A stretch of 64,000 bases of DNA from Bacillus sp. ZZV12-4809 (GTDB lineage: Bacteria > Bacillota > Bacilli > Bacillales > Cytobacillaceae). Below the pieces are notes generated by a model, which was not told the origin of the DNA, made no database searches, and saw nothing but the letters and a program-made list of their open reading frames with translations. This document shows, piece after piece, positions 7,703 through 16,389 of the stretch (positions are counted from its first letter, which is position 1; every line of letters begins with the position of its first letter). Location: NCBI RefSeq assembly GCF_009849585.1, contig NZ_VCRN01000012.1, forward strand, positions 1 through 64,000, in the 5' to 3' direction. The translations under genes and the position numbers were made by a program.

Positions 7703-8281
7703 ATGGATACTTTAAAGACAAATTCTTCAGTAGATGCAAAGGGGCTTGCCTGCCCAATGCCGATTGTAAAAACAAAAAAAGCAATTAATCATCTGAATCC
7801 TGGGGAGGTACTTGAGGTACTTGCAACAGATAAAGGTTCAAAAGCAGATATTCAGGCATGGGCAAAAAGCTCGGGACACCAATATCTTGGCACAATGGAA
7901 GATGGCGAAGTGCTTAAACACTATATACGAAAAGCAGGTGAAAATGAAGAGTGCGAAGCTTCAGTTTTTGAGCCTGTTGCCTCTAACGATGATCTTTTAA
8001 AAGAGATGGATTCCAATAATGATATCGTTATTCTCGATGTCAGGGAATCTGCTGAATATGCATTCGGCCATATTCCCAATGCTATTTCGATACCCTTCGG
8101 AGAATTGGAGGAGAGAATTAGTGAGCTCGACCCAAATGCAAAAATTTTTGTTGTATGCCGGACAGGTAGCCGAAGTGAAATGGCATCCCAGGTATTAGCA
8201 GAAAAGGGCTTCTCAAACGTAATGAATGTTGTCCCGGGAATGTCTGAATGGAATGGTCCAAAAGAAACGAAGCTTAACTAA
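7703..8281 (+). CDS. yrkF: TusA-rhodanese fusion (YrkF-like)
   Basis: A 192-residue fusion. Residues 8-78 form a TusA/SirA domain with its sulfur-carrier C17 in GLACPMPIVKTKKA. Residues 92-188 form a rhodanese domain with active-site C152 in VVCRTGSRS, a CRTGSR loop typical of single-domain sulfurtransferases. Fusing both lets persulfide pass from rhodanese to carrier within one protein. It lies 21 bases after the DsrE-like gene, with GGAGG upstream. Comparable multidomain proteins occur in cst operons that detoxify hydrogen sulfide and persulfides. Confidence 0.9.
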   Translation: MDTLKTNSSVDAKGLACPMPIVKTKKAINHLNPGEVLEVLATDKGSKADIQAWAKSSGHQYLGTMEDGEVLKHYIRKAGENEECEASVFEPVASNDDLLKEMDSNNDIVILDVRESAEYAFGHIPNAISIPFGELEERISELDPNAKIFVVCRTGSRSEMASQVLAEKGFSNVMNVVPGMSEWNGPKETKLN

Positions 8282-8299
8282 AAATTTTTATACGAAAAT

Positions 8300-8315
8300 A
8301 TACATTAGGGGGTAT
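8300..8315 (+). promoter_or_regulatory. Candidate internal CstR-type operator
   Basis: ATACATTAGGGGGTAT keeps the right half and part of the left half of the operator and overlaps the ribosome binding site of the next gene. It could be an internal control point or a chance match. Confidence 0.4.
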
Positions 8316-8322
8316 ATAAACG

Positions 8323-9444
8323 ATGAAAGCAATGACTGCTAAAGAAGTAACGAAAAAGGTTATTCATAATGAAGAACTATTTATACTTGATGTACGGAAT
8401 GAAAACGACTTTAAGGATTGGAAGATGGAAGGCAAAAATTTCGAATACTTGAATGTTCCATACTTCGAACTTCTGGATGGAGTAGAACCTATTCTTGATA
8501 AAATTCCGGCTGATAAAGAGCTTTTAGTAGTGTGTGCAAAAGAAGGTTCTTCTGTAATGGTCGCAGAAATGCTTGAAGAAGCAGGACGCGATGCTTCATA
8601 CCTTGCAGGCGGGATGAAATCATGGAGTGAATACCTCGAGCCGATTAAAGCTGGTGATCTGAAGGATGGCGGAGAAATATATCAATTCGTCCGCATCGGG
8701 AAAGGCTGCCTGTCCTACATGGTGATTTCAGATGGTGAAGCTGCAATTGTCGATGCAACAAGAATGACAGATGAATTTACTGAATTTGCTGCTGAAAAGA
8801 ATGCAGTGATCAAGCATGTCTTTGATACTCATCTGCATGCAGATCATATTTCCGGCGGACGCAAAATAGCCGAAAAAACGGGTGCTTCCTACTGGCTTCC
8901 TCCTAAGGATGCAGAAGAAGTAACATTTGAATACAGCCGTCTTGAAGATGGAAACGAAGTCATGATCGGTTCTGTTAAAATCAGTATACGAGCTATTTAC
9001 TCACCAGGCCATACGATTGGTTCGACATCATTTGTAGTGGACGATCGATACCTTCTTTCAGGTGATATTCTATTTATCGATTCAATCGGACGTCCGGACC
9101 TCGCCGGCAAGGCCAGTGATTGGGCTGGAGATTTAAGAGAAACACTTTATAAGCGCTATAAAGACCTATCGGACGAATTAGTTGTTTTGCCTGCACACTT
9201 CATGATTATTGAAGAATTAAATGAAGATGGCAGTGTATCCGAAAAACTTGGGACATTATTTGCAAGAAATCACGGGCTAAACATTGAAGACGAAGAGGAG
9301 TTCAGAAATTTAGTTTCTGAGAATCTTCCTCCTCAGCCAAATGCATATCAGGAAATCCGCGAAACAAATATGGGGAAAATCAGTCCGGATGAAGAAAAAC
9401 AGCGTGAAATGGAAATCGGTCCAAATCGCTGTGCAGTAAGATAA
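8323..9444 (+). CDS. yrkH: Rhodanese-metallo-beta-lactamase persulfide enzyme (YrkH/CstB-like)
   Basis: A 373-residue fusion. Residues 1-107 are a rhodanese domain with C71 in VVCAKEGSS. Residues 115-350 are a metallo-beta-lactamase fold with THLHADH (H170, H172, D174, H175), H230 in SPGHTIGS, D248 in SGDILF and H292 in LPAHF, the ETHE1-like iron-binding pattern. Family knowledge: ETHE1/CstB enzymes oxidise persulfide to sulfite or thiosulfate. The domain order, rhodanese first, differs from CstB. The TauE-type exporter two genes downstream fits removal of the sulfite product. Confidence 0.88.
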   Translation: MKAMTAKEVTKKVIHNEELFILDVRNENDFKDWKMEGKNFEYLNVPYFELLDGVEPILDKIPADKELLVVCAKEGSSVMVAEMLEEAGRDASYLAGGMKSWSEYLEPIKAGDLKDGGEIYQFVRIGKGCLSYMVISDGEAAIVDATRMTDEFTEFAAEKNAVIKHVFDTHLHADHISGGRKIAEKTGASYWLPPKDAEEVTFEYSRLEDGNEVMIGSVKISIRAIYSPGHTIGSTSFVVDDRYLLSGDILFIDSIGRPDLAGKASDWAGDLRETLYKRYKDLSDELVVLPAHFMIIEELNEDGSVSEKLGTLFARNHGLNIEDEEEFRNLVSENLPPQPNAYQEIRETNMGKISPDEEKQREMEIGPNRCAVR

Positions 9445-9483
9445 TCGGTTAGCAGAAATAATTAAAAATGGGAGGAATGGAAC

Positions 9484-9711
9484 ATGAACACAGCGAAAGT
9501 ACTGGATGCGAAAGGGTTAGCTTGTCCGATGCCCATCGTCAAAACGAAGAAAGCAATAGGTGAAATCGAAACAGGGCAGGTGCTTGAGGTTCATACAACA
9601 GACAAAGGAGCAGTCAAAGATTTGGCTGCCTGGACAGAATCAACAGGACATGAGCTTTTAAAACATGAGGCTGATAATGAAGTGTTAAAGTTCTGGATAA
9701 AAAAAGGCTAA
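9484..9711 (+). CDS. yrkI: TusA-family sulfur carrier (YrkI-like)
   Basis: A 75-residue TusA/SirA protein with C14 in GLACPMPIVKTKKA, nearly identical in this segment to the TusA part of the fusion two genes upstream, suggesting duplication within the operon. GGAGG lies nine bases before the ATG. It should carry persulfide between the rhodaneses and an acceptor. Confidence 0.9.
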   Translation: MNTAKVLDAKGLACPMPIVKTKKAIGEIETGQVLEVHTTDKGAVKDLAAWTESTGHELLKHEADNEVLKFWIKKG

Positions 9712-9775
9712 TCCATTGAATAGATAAAAGGGGGTCTCCGCTCCCTTTTATTGCTTATAAGGAGGAGATAGCCAC

Positions 9776-10552
9776 ATGGATTTTACTTATTTGATTGTTA
9801 TTTTTTTAATAGGTTTTATAGGGTCTTATATTTCCGGTATGGTAGGAATTGGCGGCTCAATCATAAAATACCCTATGCTTTTATACATTCCGCCATTATT
9901 TGGATTAGCAGCATTTTCTGCCCATGAAGTGTCCGGTATCAGTGCAATACAGGTGTTTTTTGCAACTATCGGAGGTGTATGGGCTTACAGGAAAGGCGGA
10001 TATCTGAATAAAACACTTATTATTTATATGGGTTCAGCTGTACTGGCCGGAAGCCTAATCGGCAGCTACGGTTCGAGGTTTATGACTGAAGGCGGCATTA
10101 ATTTTGTATATGGTGTTTTAGCTTTAATTGCTGCAATCATGATGTTTGTGCCTAAAAAGGGTTTGGATGACATACCTTTGGACAGGGTAAAGTTCAATAA
10201 ATGGCTTGCAGCATTTTTTGCTATGATTGTCGGCATCGGGGCTGGTATCGTTGGTGCAGCAGGGGCGTTTTTACTGGTTCCCATTATGCTGGTTGTATTA
10301 AAGATTCCTACAAGGATGACGATTGCGACGTCACTTGCAATCACATTTATTTCATCGATTGGATCTGCAGCAGGTAAATTAGCAACCGGACAGGTAGACT
10401 ATGTTCCGGCAGCCATTATGATTATTGCCAGCATAATTGCTTCTCCATTAGGAGCTGCTGCAGGAAAGAAAGTAAATACAAAAATTCTCCAAGTAATTCT
10501 GGCTGTACTAATCTTGGCCACATCCATTAAGATCTGGATAAATATAGTATAA
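9776..10552 (+). CDS. yrkJ: TauE/SafE-family sulfite or anion exporter (YrkJ-like)
   Basis: A 258-residue integral membrane protein with about eight hydrophobic segments and the two glycine-rich half-repeats of the family ([13 protein letters not shown] near residue 22 and [17 protein letters not shown] near 150). Last gene of the sulfur operon, with GGAGG upstream. Family members export sulfite, sulfoacetate or related anions; here sulfite made by the persulfide dioxygenase is the likely substrate, an inference from context. Confidence 0.85.
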   Translation: MDFTYLIVIFLIGFIGSYISGMVGIGGSIIKYPMLLYIPPLFGLAAFSAHEVSGISAIQVFFATIGGVWAYRKGGYLNKTLIIYMGSAVLAGSLIGSYGSRFMTEGGINFVYGVLALIAAIMMFVPKKGLDDIPLDRVKFNKWLAAFFAMIVGIGAGIVGAAGAFLLVPIMLVVLKIPTRMTIATSLAITFISSIGSAAGKLATGQVDYVPAAIMIIASIIASPLGAAAGKKVNTKILQVILAVLILATSIKIWINIV

Positions 10553-10561
10553 TTCTCGGGA

Positions 10562-10609
10562 GGGGACAGCGGGTGCTGTTCCCTTTAACGCTTAACCTTT
10601 GGTTAAGCG
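10562..10609 (+). terminator. Terminator-like hairpins after the sulfur operon
   Basis: GGGACAGC pairs with GCTG-T-TCCC (one bulge) followed by TTT, then a second perfect nine-base inverted repeat (10589-10597 with 10601-10609) without a T tract. The first probably terminates; the second may be a processing or protein site. Confidence 0.55.
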
Positions 10610-10739
10610 GCAGCAATAATCTTGTGGGTCACTTAAGAGAGCAGATCAGAGACGATCACTTATCATCACAATCTATAATATAATCAGTTATCTTTTGAAT
10701 TTGATTTGACTGGCGCATTCATCTTTTTTATGAACTGAC

Positions 10740-11633
10740 TTAATGAATGGCTTTCTTTTTAAATCTCCCGCCCCTAACTTCCGCAATATCAGAAACTGCT
10801 AAAAAAGCACTGGGATCTATTTCTTCAACGATGGCTTTTAACTTTGCCTCTTCCAGTCTGGTGATAACACAAAAGATTACTTTTTTATCGTCCCCTGTAT
10901 ATGCACCTTCCCCATTTAAGTAGGTAACTCCTCTGCCCAGCCGGGCCAGAATCGCTTCGCCGATTACCTTATGCTTGTCGCTGATGATCCAGGCCGATTT
11001 TGATTCATCCAGCCCGCTGATAACAACATCAATCGTTTTAAAAGCTATGAAATAAGCAAGGATTGAATACATTGCCCGGTTCCAGCCGAAAACAAAGCCT
11101 GCCGTAGCAAAAATAAAAATATTGAAAAACATAATAATTTCGCCGACAGAGAACGGAAGTTTTTTATTTACCAGAATGGCCAAGATTTCAGTTCCATCTA
11201 AGGATCCCCCATACCGGATTACCATGCCGACCCCAACACCAAGAACCATGCCGCCAAATACAGTTGCTAACAGCAAGTCCTCTGTAAAAACAGGGACATC
11301 GTGCAAAAGGAGGGTAGTTGCTGATAATACGGCAATTCCTAGCAGCGTAGACAAAGCAAAGGTTTTCCCTATCTGTTTGTACCCTATGTAAAAAAATGGA
11401 ATATTAAGGATGAAAATAAACCAGCCAAGTTTCCAGCCGGACAGGTGAGAGAGGATAATGGAGATGCCTACTATTCCGCCATCCAGTATTTTATTGGGCA
11501 CAAGGAATTCCTCGATTCCCACGCCCATAAGTATGGCTCCAACTATGATGAAGAAAATCCTTTTTGCAAGCTTTCCTTTAGTTAATCCTTTATGTACATT
11601 TGCTTCAACAGCAGTTTCGAGTGAAACGTTCAT
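10740..11633 (-). CDS. YitT-family (DUF2179) membrane protein
   Basis: A 297-residue protein with five or six membrane segments in residues 28-205 and a C-terminal cytosolic DUF2179 domain (about 215-280, with KKVIFCVITRLE). B. subtilis has several such paralogs of unknown transport function. Recognisable family motifs are GIEEFLVPNKILDGG and RYGGSLDGTEILA. Single gene, convergent with the sulfur operon, with GGGGGT before the ATG. Confidence 0.88.
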   Translation of the reverse strand: MNVSLETAVEANVHKGLTKGKLAKRIFFIIVGAILMGVGIEEFLVPNKILDGGIVGISIILSHLSGWKLGWFIFILNIPFFYIGYKQIGKTFALSTLLGIAVLSATTLLLHDVPVFTEDLLLATVFGGMVLGVGVGMVIRYGGSLDGTEILAILVNKKLPFSVGEIIMFFNIFIFATAGFVFGWNRAMYSILAYFIAFKTIDVVISGLDESKSAWIISDKHKVIGEAILARLGRGVTYLNGEGAYTGDDKKVIFCVITRLEEAKLKAIVEEIDPSAFLAVSDIAEVRGGRFKKKAIH

Positions 11634-11925
11634 AAATGACCCCCATTTTTTATGATATCAGGCACCTTTATAAGCTATTAACATAATATGATAGCTTGTG
11701 CCTTTTTAGCTCAAAATAATATCGGCAGAATGATAAGTGCTATATCTTATTATACCATTTCTTAATCAGATAAGGGATTCCGAAGTTAAATAACAAGCTT
11801 AGTAGTGTACTTCTATGCTTTTTTATGAACCTGATTGAATATTTTATGAAAATACGATTAGTTCAAACCTCTACGGGGAAATAAACACATACAAGCAATT
11901 AGCTGAATAAGGGAGGGGTAATTAG
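11634..11925. other. Divergent intergenic region with 5-prime UTR hairpin
   Basis: Holds the upstream regions of the YitT-like gene (left) and the BrkB-like gene (right). A long interrupted hairpin spans 11660-11703 (AGGCAC and AAGCTAT on one side, ATAGCTT and GTGCCT on the other) in the yitT leader. On the + strand it is followed by TTTTT. No further gene is seen. Confidence 0.5.
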
Positions 11926-12831
11926 ATGCAGAAGGTTATTCAATTTGGCAAGAAGCTCGGAAAGGAATTTAAGAATGATCGGGCAACCGGGCTTGCAGCT
12001 GAACAAGCGTATTATTATATGCTCTCCATTTTTCCTTTATTGATCCTGCTTATCTCCATCGTTCCATATCTATCACTGGATCCTCAAAAAGCATTATCCT
12101 ATCTGCAGAGTGTAATGCCGTCTGATTCGTTTAGTATAATTGAGGAAAATGTAATTGATATCATTACAAAGCCGAACGGCGGACTTCTTACTTTGGGTAT
12201 TATAGGTACATTATGGTCCGCTTCTAATGGAATGCAGGCTTTCATAAGGGCCATGAATGATGCGTTTGATGTAGAAGAATCGAGATCATTTATAAAATCA
12301 AGACTGGTTTCCATAGGTTTAACACTTGGACTGCTGGCAGCATTCATAGTAGCCATGGTTCTTCCCGTTTTCGGAAAAGTAATCTTGAATTTTATTGGAA
12401 ACTTTATAAATATATCTGATGGGATGCAAATTCTGATCAATGTATTGAGATGGGCAGTTGCTTTTGTGATCATGGTTACAGTTCTGGCGATTCTTTATAA
12501 GGTCGCACCGAATAAACATTTTCCGTTCAAACAGGTATTGCCGGGTGCAATAGCCGCCACGGTAATGTGGCAGCTCATATCCTTTGGCTTATCCTATTAT
12601 GTAAGCAATTTTGGAAATTATTCGGCCACATATGGAAGTCTTGGCGGAGTTATTGTATTAATGCTTTGGTTCTTTTTAACCGGTCTTGCACTTGTTATTG
12701 GCGGAGAAATAAGTGCACTCTACCACAGAAATAATACATTCAAGCCGGGCAGCGGGAAGAAGGACAATAATAAAGAAAACTCCAAAGTACAATCTGATGG
12801 AGAAGCGTATCGTACACTTTCAATTAAATAG
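11926..12831 (+). CDS. YihY/BrkB-family membrane protein
   Basis: A 301-residue protein with about six membrane segments (residues 30-265) and the family signatures GLAAEQAYYYMLSIFPLL, WSASNGMQAFIRAMNDAFD and GSLGGVIVLMLWFFLTGLAL. The last 30 residues are a hydrophilic cytoplasmic tail. Family function is unsettled; earlier reports of RNase BN activity were not upheld. GGGAGGGG precedes the ATG. Monocistronic with a terminator directly after. Confidence 0.88.
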   Translation: MQKVIQFGKKLGKEFKNDRATGLAAEQAYYYMLSIFPLLILLISIVPYLSLDPQKALSYLQSVMPSDSFSIIEENVIDIITKPNGGLLTLGIIGTLWSASNGMQAFIRAMNDAFDVEESRSFIKSRLVSIGLTLGLLAAFIVAMVLPVFGKVILNFIGNFINISDGMQILINVLRWAVAFVIMVTVLAILYKVAPNKHFPFKQVLPGAIAATVMWQLISFGLSYYVSNFGNYSATYGSLGGVIVLMLWFFLTGLALVIGGEISALYHRNNTFKPGSGKKDNNKENSKVQSDGEAYRTLSIK

Positions 12832-12839
12832 GACAAAAT

Positions 12840-12864
12840 AAAACGAGGGCTCAGCCCTCGTTTT
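12840..12864. terminator. Bidirectional terminator
   Basis: Twelve-base perfect arms (AAAACGAGGGCT with AGCCCTCGTTTT), T tracts on both strands, between convergent genes. Confidence 0.9.
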
Positions 12865-13177
12865 ATTTGATTTGATGGATAAAAGGAATTTTAATGTTCC
12901 ACCACTTTTTGATTTTCTTCGGTGTTTCTTTTACAGCAGACACTGTATTATTAAATGTTTGTTTCTTATAATTGATATCCCTTTGGATTTCTTTCTGGGT
13001 TGCTGTCAGTTCGTCAACCCCGGATTTCAATTGATCAGCTTTCAGCTGCATGACAGTGCTTATTGCTGTCAGTTTCTTAATTGCGGGTTTAGCATCTTTG
13101 TATGCTTTAAAAGCATAAATGCCCAGAAAAATCAGGGATGCTGCAATAAGAATCAAGCTTGCATATACAATGAACAT
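12863..13177 (-). CDS. Single-pass membrane protein, DUF948-like
   Basis: From ATG 13177, 104 residues: an N-terminal membrane segment (about 3-24) and then a predicted coiled coil (about 30-80) and a basic tail (KKIKKWWNIKIP). AGGAGG lies nine bases before this ATG; the upstream ATG at 13195 has no ribosome binding site and contains that AGGAGG in its coding sequence. Architecture resembles DUF948/YtxG-type general-stress proteins; the assignment rests on layout rather than on a clear motif. Confidence 0.65.
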   Translation of the reverse strand: MFIVYASLILIAASLIFLGIYAFKAYKDAKPAIKKLTAISTVMQLKADQLKSGVDELTATQKEIQRDINYKKQTFNNTVSAVKETPKKIKKWWNIKIPFIHQIK

Positions 13178-13383
13178 TACGACCTGCCTCCTCATGCCGG
13201 GTTTTCTTATTATTTACCCACTAAAGCAAAAAATTAACGTTAAATCTTTTTAATCAACTTCAAGATAAAAGGGAATTCTCAGAATAAATTAAAGAATTGA
13301 CGGCCATAATTGAGTTTGCTAGAATTGGCTTCATTATATCAATATATAATTTTTGTTGGTGCAGGTCACTGCACTTTACATCT

Positions 13384-13454
13384 TACCTGTATATGTTCAG
13401 AGATAGGGTCTGAGCGTTTCTACCGGGCTGCCGTAAATAGCTTGACTACAGGGG
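13384..13454 (+). promoter_or_regulatory. Purine (guanine-class) riboswitch aptamer
   Basis: All core pieces are present in order: P1 CCTGT with ACAGG, J1/2 TATATG, P2 around loop GATAGGG, the invariant J2/3 GTTTCTACC, P3 with loop GCCGTAAAT, and J3/1 GACTAC. The C in GACTAC corresponds to position 74, which selects guanine or hypoxanthine over adenine. It precedes a purine permease gene, where it should turn expression off when purine is abundant. Confidence 0.92.
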
Positions 13455-13506
13455 ATATAGCTTGTTTGGAATTAGCATGCTATTTTCTTCTGTTTTTCTA
13501 TATGGC

Positions 13507-13537
13507 AGCTTCGCATATTGCGGAGCTTTTTTTATTT
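13507..13537 (+). terminator. Riboswitch expression-platform terminator
   Basis: AGCTTCGCA (13507-13515) pairs with TGCGGAGCT (one G-T) followed by seven T residues, 25 bases before the permease start codon. Alternative pairing with P1 would form an antiterminator. Confidence 0.85.
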
Positions 13538-13561
13538 TCCACTAAAAAAGGAGGGAATGGC

Positions 13562-14857
13562 ATGTCAGCTTTTTTCCGGTTTCATGAAAGAGAAACATCA
13601 TATAAGCAGGAAACTATGGCAGGTTTCACAACGTTTTTATCAATGGCGTATATCTTAATTGTAAATCCAATTATCCTTAGTCAGGCCGGAATGGATAAAG
13701 GGGCTGTTTTTACTGCTACAGCGCTCTCGGCGATTATTGGCTCTTTATTAATCGGCCTGCTGTCCAATTATCCGATTGGAATTGCACCAAGTATGGGCCT
13801 CAACTCTTTCTTCACTTTTTCAGTATGCATCGGAATGGATATTCCATGGCAAACAGCATTAACCGGTGTATTTATTTCAGGGATCTTATTTGTGATATTA
13901 AGTTTATTAAAAATACGCGAAAAAATTATTAACATTATACCGAAGGATTTAAAGCATGCAATTGCAGGCGGCATCGGATTCTTTATTGCTTTCATCGGAT
14001 TGAAAAATGCAGGCCTTGTTGTAGGAAATGAAGCGACATTTGTTGCGATTGGCAATATTAAATCCCCAGTTACACTGCTTGCTGTATTCTGTTTTATCTT
14101 AACAATCGTATTAATGGTAAGAGGTATTAAAGGGGCCATTTTTTATGGCATGGTCATTTCAGCTGCTGCCGGAATGTTAATTGGCCTAATTGATAAGCCG
14201 GAAAATATCGTGGGGGCCATTCCGAGCCTTGAGCCGACATTTGGGGAGGTTTTTCTGCATATTGATCAAGTTTTTACTCCTGAAATGCTGGCAGTAATAT
14301 TTACTTTCTTATTTGTTGCCTTTTTTGATACAGCAGGAGCTTTAATTGCGATTGCGAGTCAAGCTGGCCTGATGAAAAATAATGAAATTCCTAATGCCGG
14401 CAAAGCGCTTCTGGCAGATTCCAGTGCTACTGTCGTAGGCTCTGTGCTTGGAACTTCTACAACTGCTTCCATGATTGAGTCCAGTTCAGGGATTGCGGCT
14501 GGAGGAAGAACAGGTTTTACTTCAGTGATTATCTCTGCATGCTTCGCGGTTGCACTATTCTTTTCTCCTTTGCTCAGTGTGATTACGGCTGAAGTAACAT
14601 CGCCTGCACTGATTATTGTAGGAGCACTAATGGCCATGGAGGTAAAACATATTAATTGGAGTAAGTTGGAAATAGCTATCCCTGCTTTCGTGACCATTTT
14701 AATGATGCCTCTGACCTTCAGTGTAGCAACAGGGATTGCACTCGGTTTTATTTTATACCCAATTACTATGCTGGCACTTAAAAGGCCAAAAGAAATCCAT
14801 CCGATCATGTATGGACTATGTATTGCATTTATGGGGTATTTTGTTTATCTTGCATAA
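13562..14857 (+). CDS. Hypoxanthine/guanine permease, NCS2/AzgA type (PbuG/PbuO-like)
   Basis: From ATG 13562 (AAGGAGG upstream), 431 residues, the normal length for AzgA-type purine permeases, with about 12 membrane segments. Family stretches include TTFLSMAYILIVNP, IGIAPSMGLNSFFTF, FDTAGALIAIASQAGLM and LGTSTTASMIESSSG. The open frame continues upstream through the riboswitch, but that part is untranslated leader. Imports hypoxanthine and guanine by proton symport (family knowledge). Control by the guanine-class riboswitch supports the substrate. Confidence 0.92.
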   Translation: MSAFFRFHERETSYKQETMAGFTTFLSMAYILIVNPIILSQAGMDKGAVFTATALSAIIGSLLIGLLSNYPIGIAPSMGLNSFFTFSVCIGMDIPWQTALTGVFISGILFVILSLLKIREKIINIIPKDLKHAIAGGIGFFIAFIGLKNAGLVVGNEATFVAIGNIKSPVTLLAVFCFILTIVLMVRGIKGAIFYGMVISAAAGMLIGLIDKPENIVGAIPSLEPTFGEVFLHIDQVFTPEMLAVIFTFLFVAFFDTAGALIAIASQAGLMKNNEIPNAGKALLADSSATVVGSVLGTSTTASMIESSSGIAAGGRTGFTSVIISACFAVALFFSPLLSVITAEVTSPALIIVGALMAMEVKHINWSKLEIAIPAFVTILMMPLTFSVATGIALGFILYPITMLALKRPKEIHPIMYGLCIAFMGYFVYLA

Positions 14858-14864
14858 AAGGAAT

Positions 14865-14897
14865 AGGGCTGCCTGTATACTCAGGCAGCCCTTTTTT
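14865..14897 (+). terminator. Rho-independent terminator
   Basis: Eleven-base perfect stem (AGGGCTGCCTG with CAGGCAGCCCT) and TTTTTT. Confidence 0.92.
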
Positions 14898-15013
14898 GAC
14901 TTCACTTTGCTGTTGATTTATTTAATTTCTTCATATGTTTGATTCTATTCATTTGGTCTAAATTAAAAGGGAATACTAAAATAATTGAACAATAAGCCAA
15001 AGTCATACATAAT

Positions 15014-15037
15014 ATATATGAGCATATATTCATATAA
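15014..15037 (+). promoter_or_regulatory. CzrA-type operator upstream of czcD
   Basis: ATATGA (15016-15021) and TCATAT (15030-15035) form an inverted repeat around an AT-rich centre, the layout of ArsR/CzrA zinc-responsive operators. It lies 16 bases before the czcD start; the probable repressor gene is immediately downstream on the other strand. Confidence 0.65.
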
Positions 15038-15052
15038 AGAGGGGTGTATAAA

Positions 15053-15970
15053 ATGGGACACAGTCATGGGCACGGACATTCACATGGTCACCATCACACT
15101 GGCGATAAAAAGGCTTTGATGTGGGCATTTATTTTAATTGCTGCATTTATGATTGTAGAGGTGATAGGAGGCATATGGACTAACAGCCTTGCGCTTCTGT
15201 CGGACGCCGGACATATGCTGAGTGATGCAGCTGCGCTTGGCTTAAGTTTTCTGGCTATCAAAATTGGCGAAAAAAAGGCGACGAACTCAAAAACATTTGG
15301 CTATAAACGATTTGAAATTATTGCTGCTTCAATCAATGGAATATCACTGCTCTTAATTTCTCTCTATATTTTCTATGAAGCCTATCACCGCATTCTTGAG
15401 CCTCCTGCGGTTCAAAGTATGGGGATGCTGGTAATTTCATCGATCGGGCTTCTCGTCAATATTGCAGCAGCATTCATATTAATGAGCGGGGATAAGGATC
15501 ACAACTTAAATGTAAGGAGCGCTTTTCTGCATGTTCTTGGTGACCTGCTTGGTTCTGTTGGAGCTATTGCGGCAGCTCTTTTAATTTATTTTTTCGGATG
15601 GGGACTTGCTGATCCTATTGCAAGTGTAATCGTAGCAGTTCTTATCCTAATAAGCGGATGGAGAGTGGCAAAGGAGTCTTTCCACATATTAATGGAGGGA
15701 ACACCTGCCCACCTGGATCCTGAGGAAATTAAAAGTGCGCTCCTCAGACTTACGCATGTCATAGATGTGCACGATCTTCATATTTGGACGATTACTTCCG
15801 GGTTTCCTTCTCTTAGCTGCCATCTTGTAATTGAATATGAAGGCGGCCACGATGCAGTCCTTCATGCTGCTCAATCGGTACTGCATGATGAATATGGGAT
15901 TGAGCATAGCACGATACAAGTGGAAGGAGAAAGAAAGGGCTGTCCCGGCCATAATGAAAGCTGCAATTAA
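15053..15970 (+). CDS. czcD: Cation diffusion facilitator, zinc efflux (CzcD)
   Basis: A 305-residue CDF transporter. Residues 2-15 are a His-rich metal-binding tail (HSHGHGHSHGHHH). Six membrane segments follow; the zinc site is formed by D51, H54 and D58 in SDAGHMLSDAA and by the HVLGDLLGS motif in the fifth segment. The C-terminal cytosolic domain (about 210-290) is standard. ATG 15053 is preferred over GTG 15044, which overlaps GAGGGG. Exports zinc, and possibly cobalt or cadmium, by proton exchange. Paired convergently with an ArsR/CzrA gene. Confidence 0.93.
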   Translation: MGHSHGHGHSHGHHHTGDKKALMWAFILIAAFMIVEVIGGIWTNSLALLSDAGHMLSDAAALGLSFLAIKIGEKKATNSKTFGYKRFEIIAASINGISLLLISLYIFYEAYHRILEPPAVQSMGMLVISSIGLLVNIAAAFILMSGDKDHNLNVRSAFLHVLGDLLGSVGAIAAALLIYFFGWGLADPIASVIVAVLILISGWRVAKESFHILMEGTPAHLDPEEIKSALLRLTHVIDVHDLHIWTITSGFPSLSCHLVIEYEGGHDAVLHAAQSVLHDEYGIEHSTIQVEGERKGCPGHNESCN

Positions 15971-15992
15971 TAAGGCCCAAAGGACAGCTTAT

Positions 15993-16310
15993 TCATGAAT
16001 GCTGGCTATGTTCAATTGCTTGGTTTAATAAACTTATGACATGTTCATCATCATGGCTGTAGAAGAGAGTAGTTCCTTCACGGCGGAATTTTACCAGACG
16101 CAGGTTTTTCAAAAAGCGGAGCTGGTGAGAAACTGTAGACTGGAGCAGGGATAAATTTTCGGCAATTTCATTAACAGAGTACTCTCCGTGAAATAATAAG
16201 TGAAGAATTCTAAGTCTGGTTGGATCGGATAGAGCTTTGAAGGTCTGTGAGACCATGAATAAAGTTTCTTCATCCAGGTCATCTGGATACGCCGATTTAT
16301 TATCTGTCAT
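15993..16310 (-). CDS. czrA: ArsR/SmtB-family zinc repressor (CzrA-like)
   Basis: A 105-residue winged-helix repressor ([11 protein letters not shown], then recognition helix [13 protein letters not shown]). The C-terminal helix carries D88, H90, H101 and H104 in the exact D-x-H-x10-H-x2-H spacing of the alpha-5 zinc site of CzrA/SmtB. There is no alpha-3 cysteine motif, which points to zinc or cobalt rather than arsenite. ATG 16310 is taken because GAGAGG is well placed; GTG 16319 overlaps it. It should release the operator before czcD when zinc is high. Confidence 0.92.
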   Translation of the reverse strand: MTDNKSAYPDDLDEETLFMVSQTFKALSDPTRLRILHLLFHGEYSVNEIAENLSLLQSTVSHQLRFLKNLRLVKFRREGTTLFYSHDDEHVISLLNQAIEHSQHS

Positions 16311-16356
16311 TTTGTTCACCTCTCTCTTTCATTATAAGATTGTTTTATATAAAACG

Positions 16357-16384
16357 AAACCGCAGAGATCTCTCTGCGGTTTTA
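16357..16384. terminator. Terminator between the His-rich gene and czrA
   Basis: Twelve-base perfect stem (AAACCGCAGAGA with TCTCTGCGGTTT), T residues on both sides; most likely ends the minus-strand transcript of the gene at 16390-17031. Confidence 0.8.
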
Positions 16385-16389
16385 ACTTA

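Noticed and set aside
13310-13561. N-terminal extension of the purine permease
   Set aside because: This stretch is the purine riboswitch and its terminator; AAGGAGG before ATG 13562 and family length define the start.
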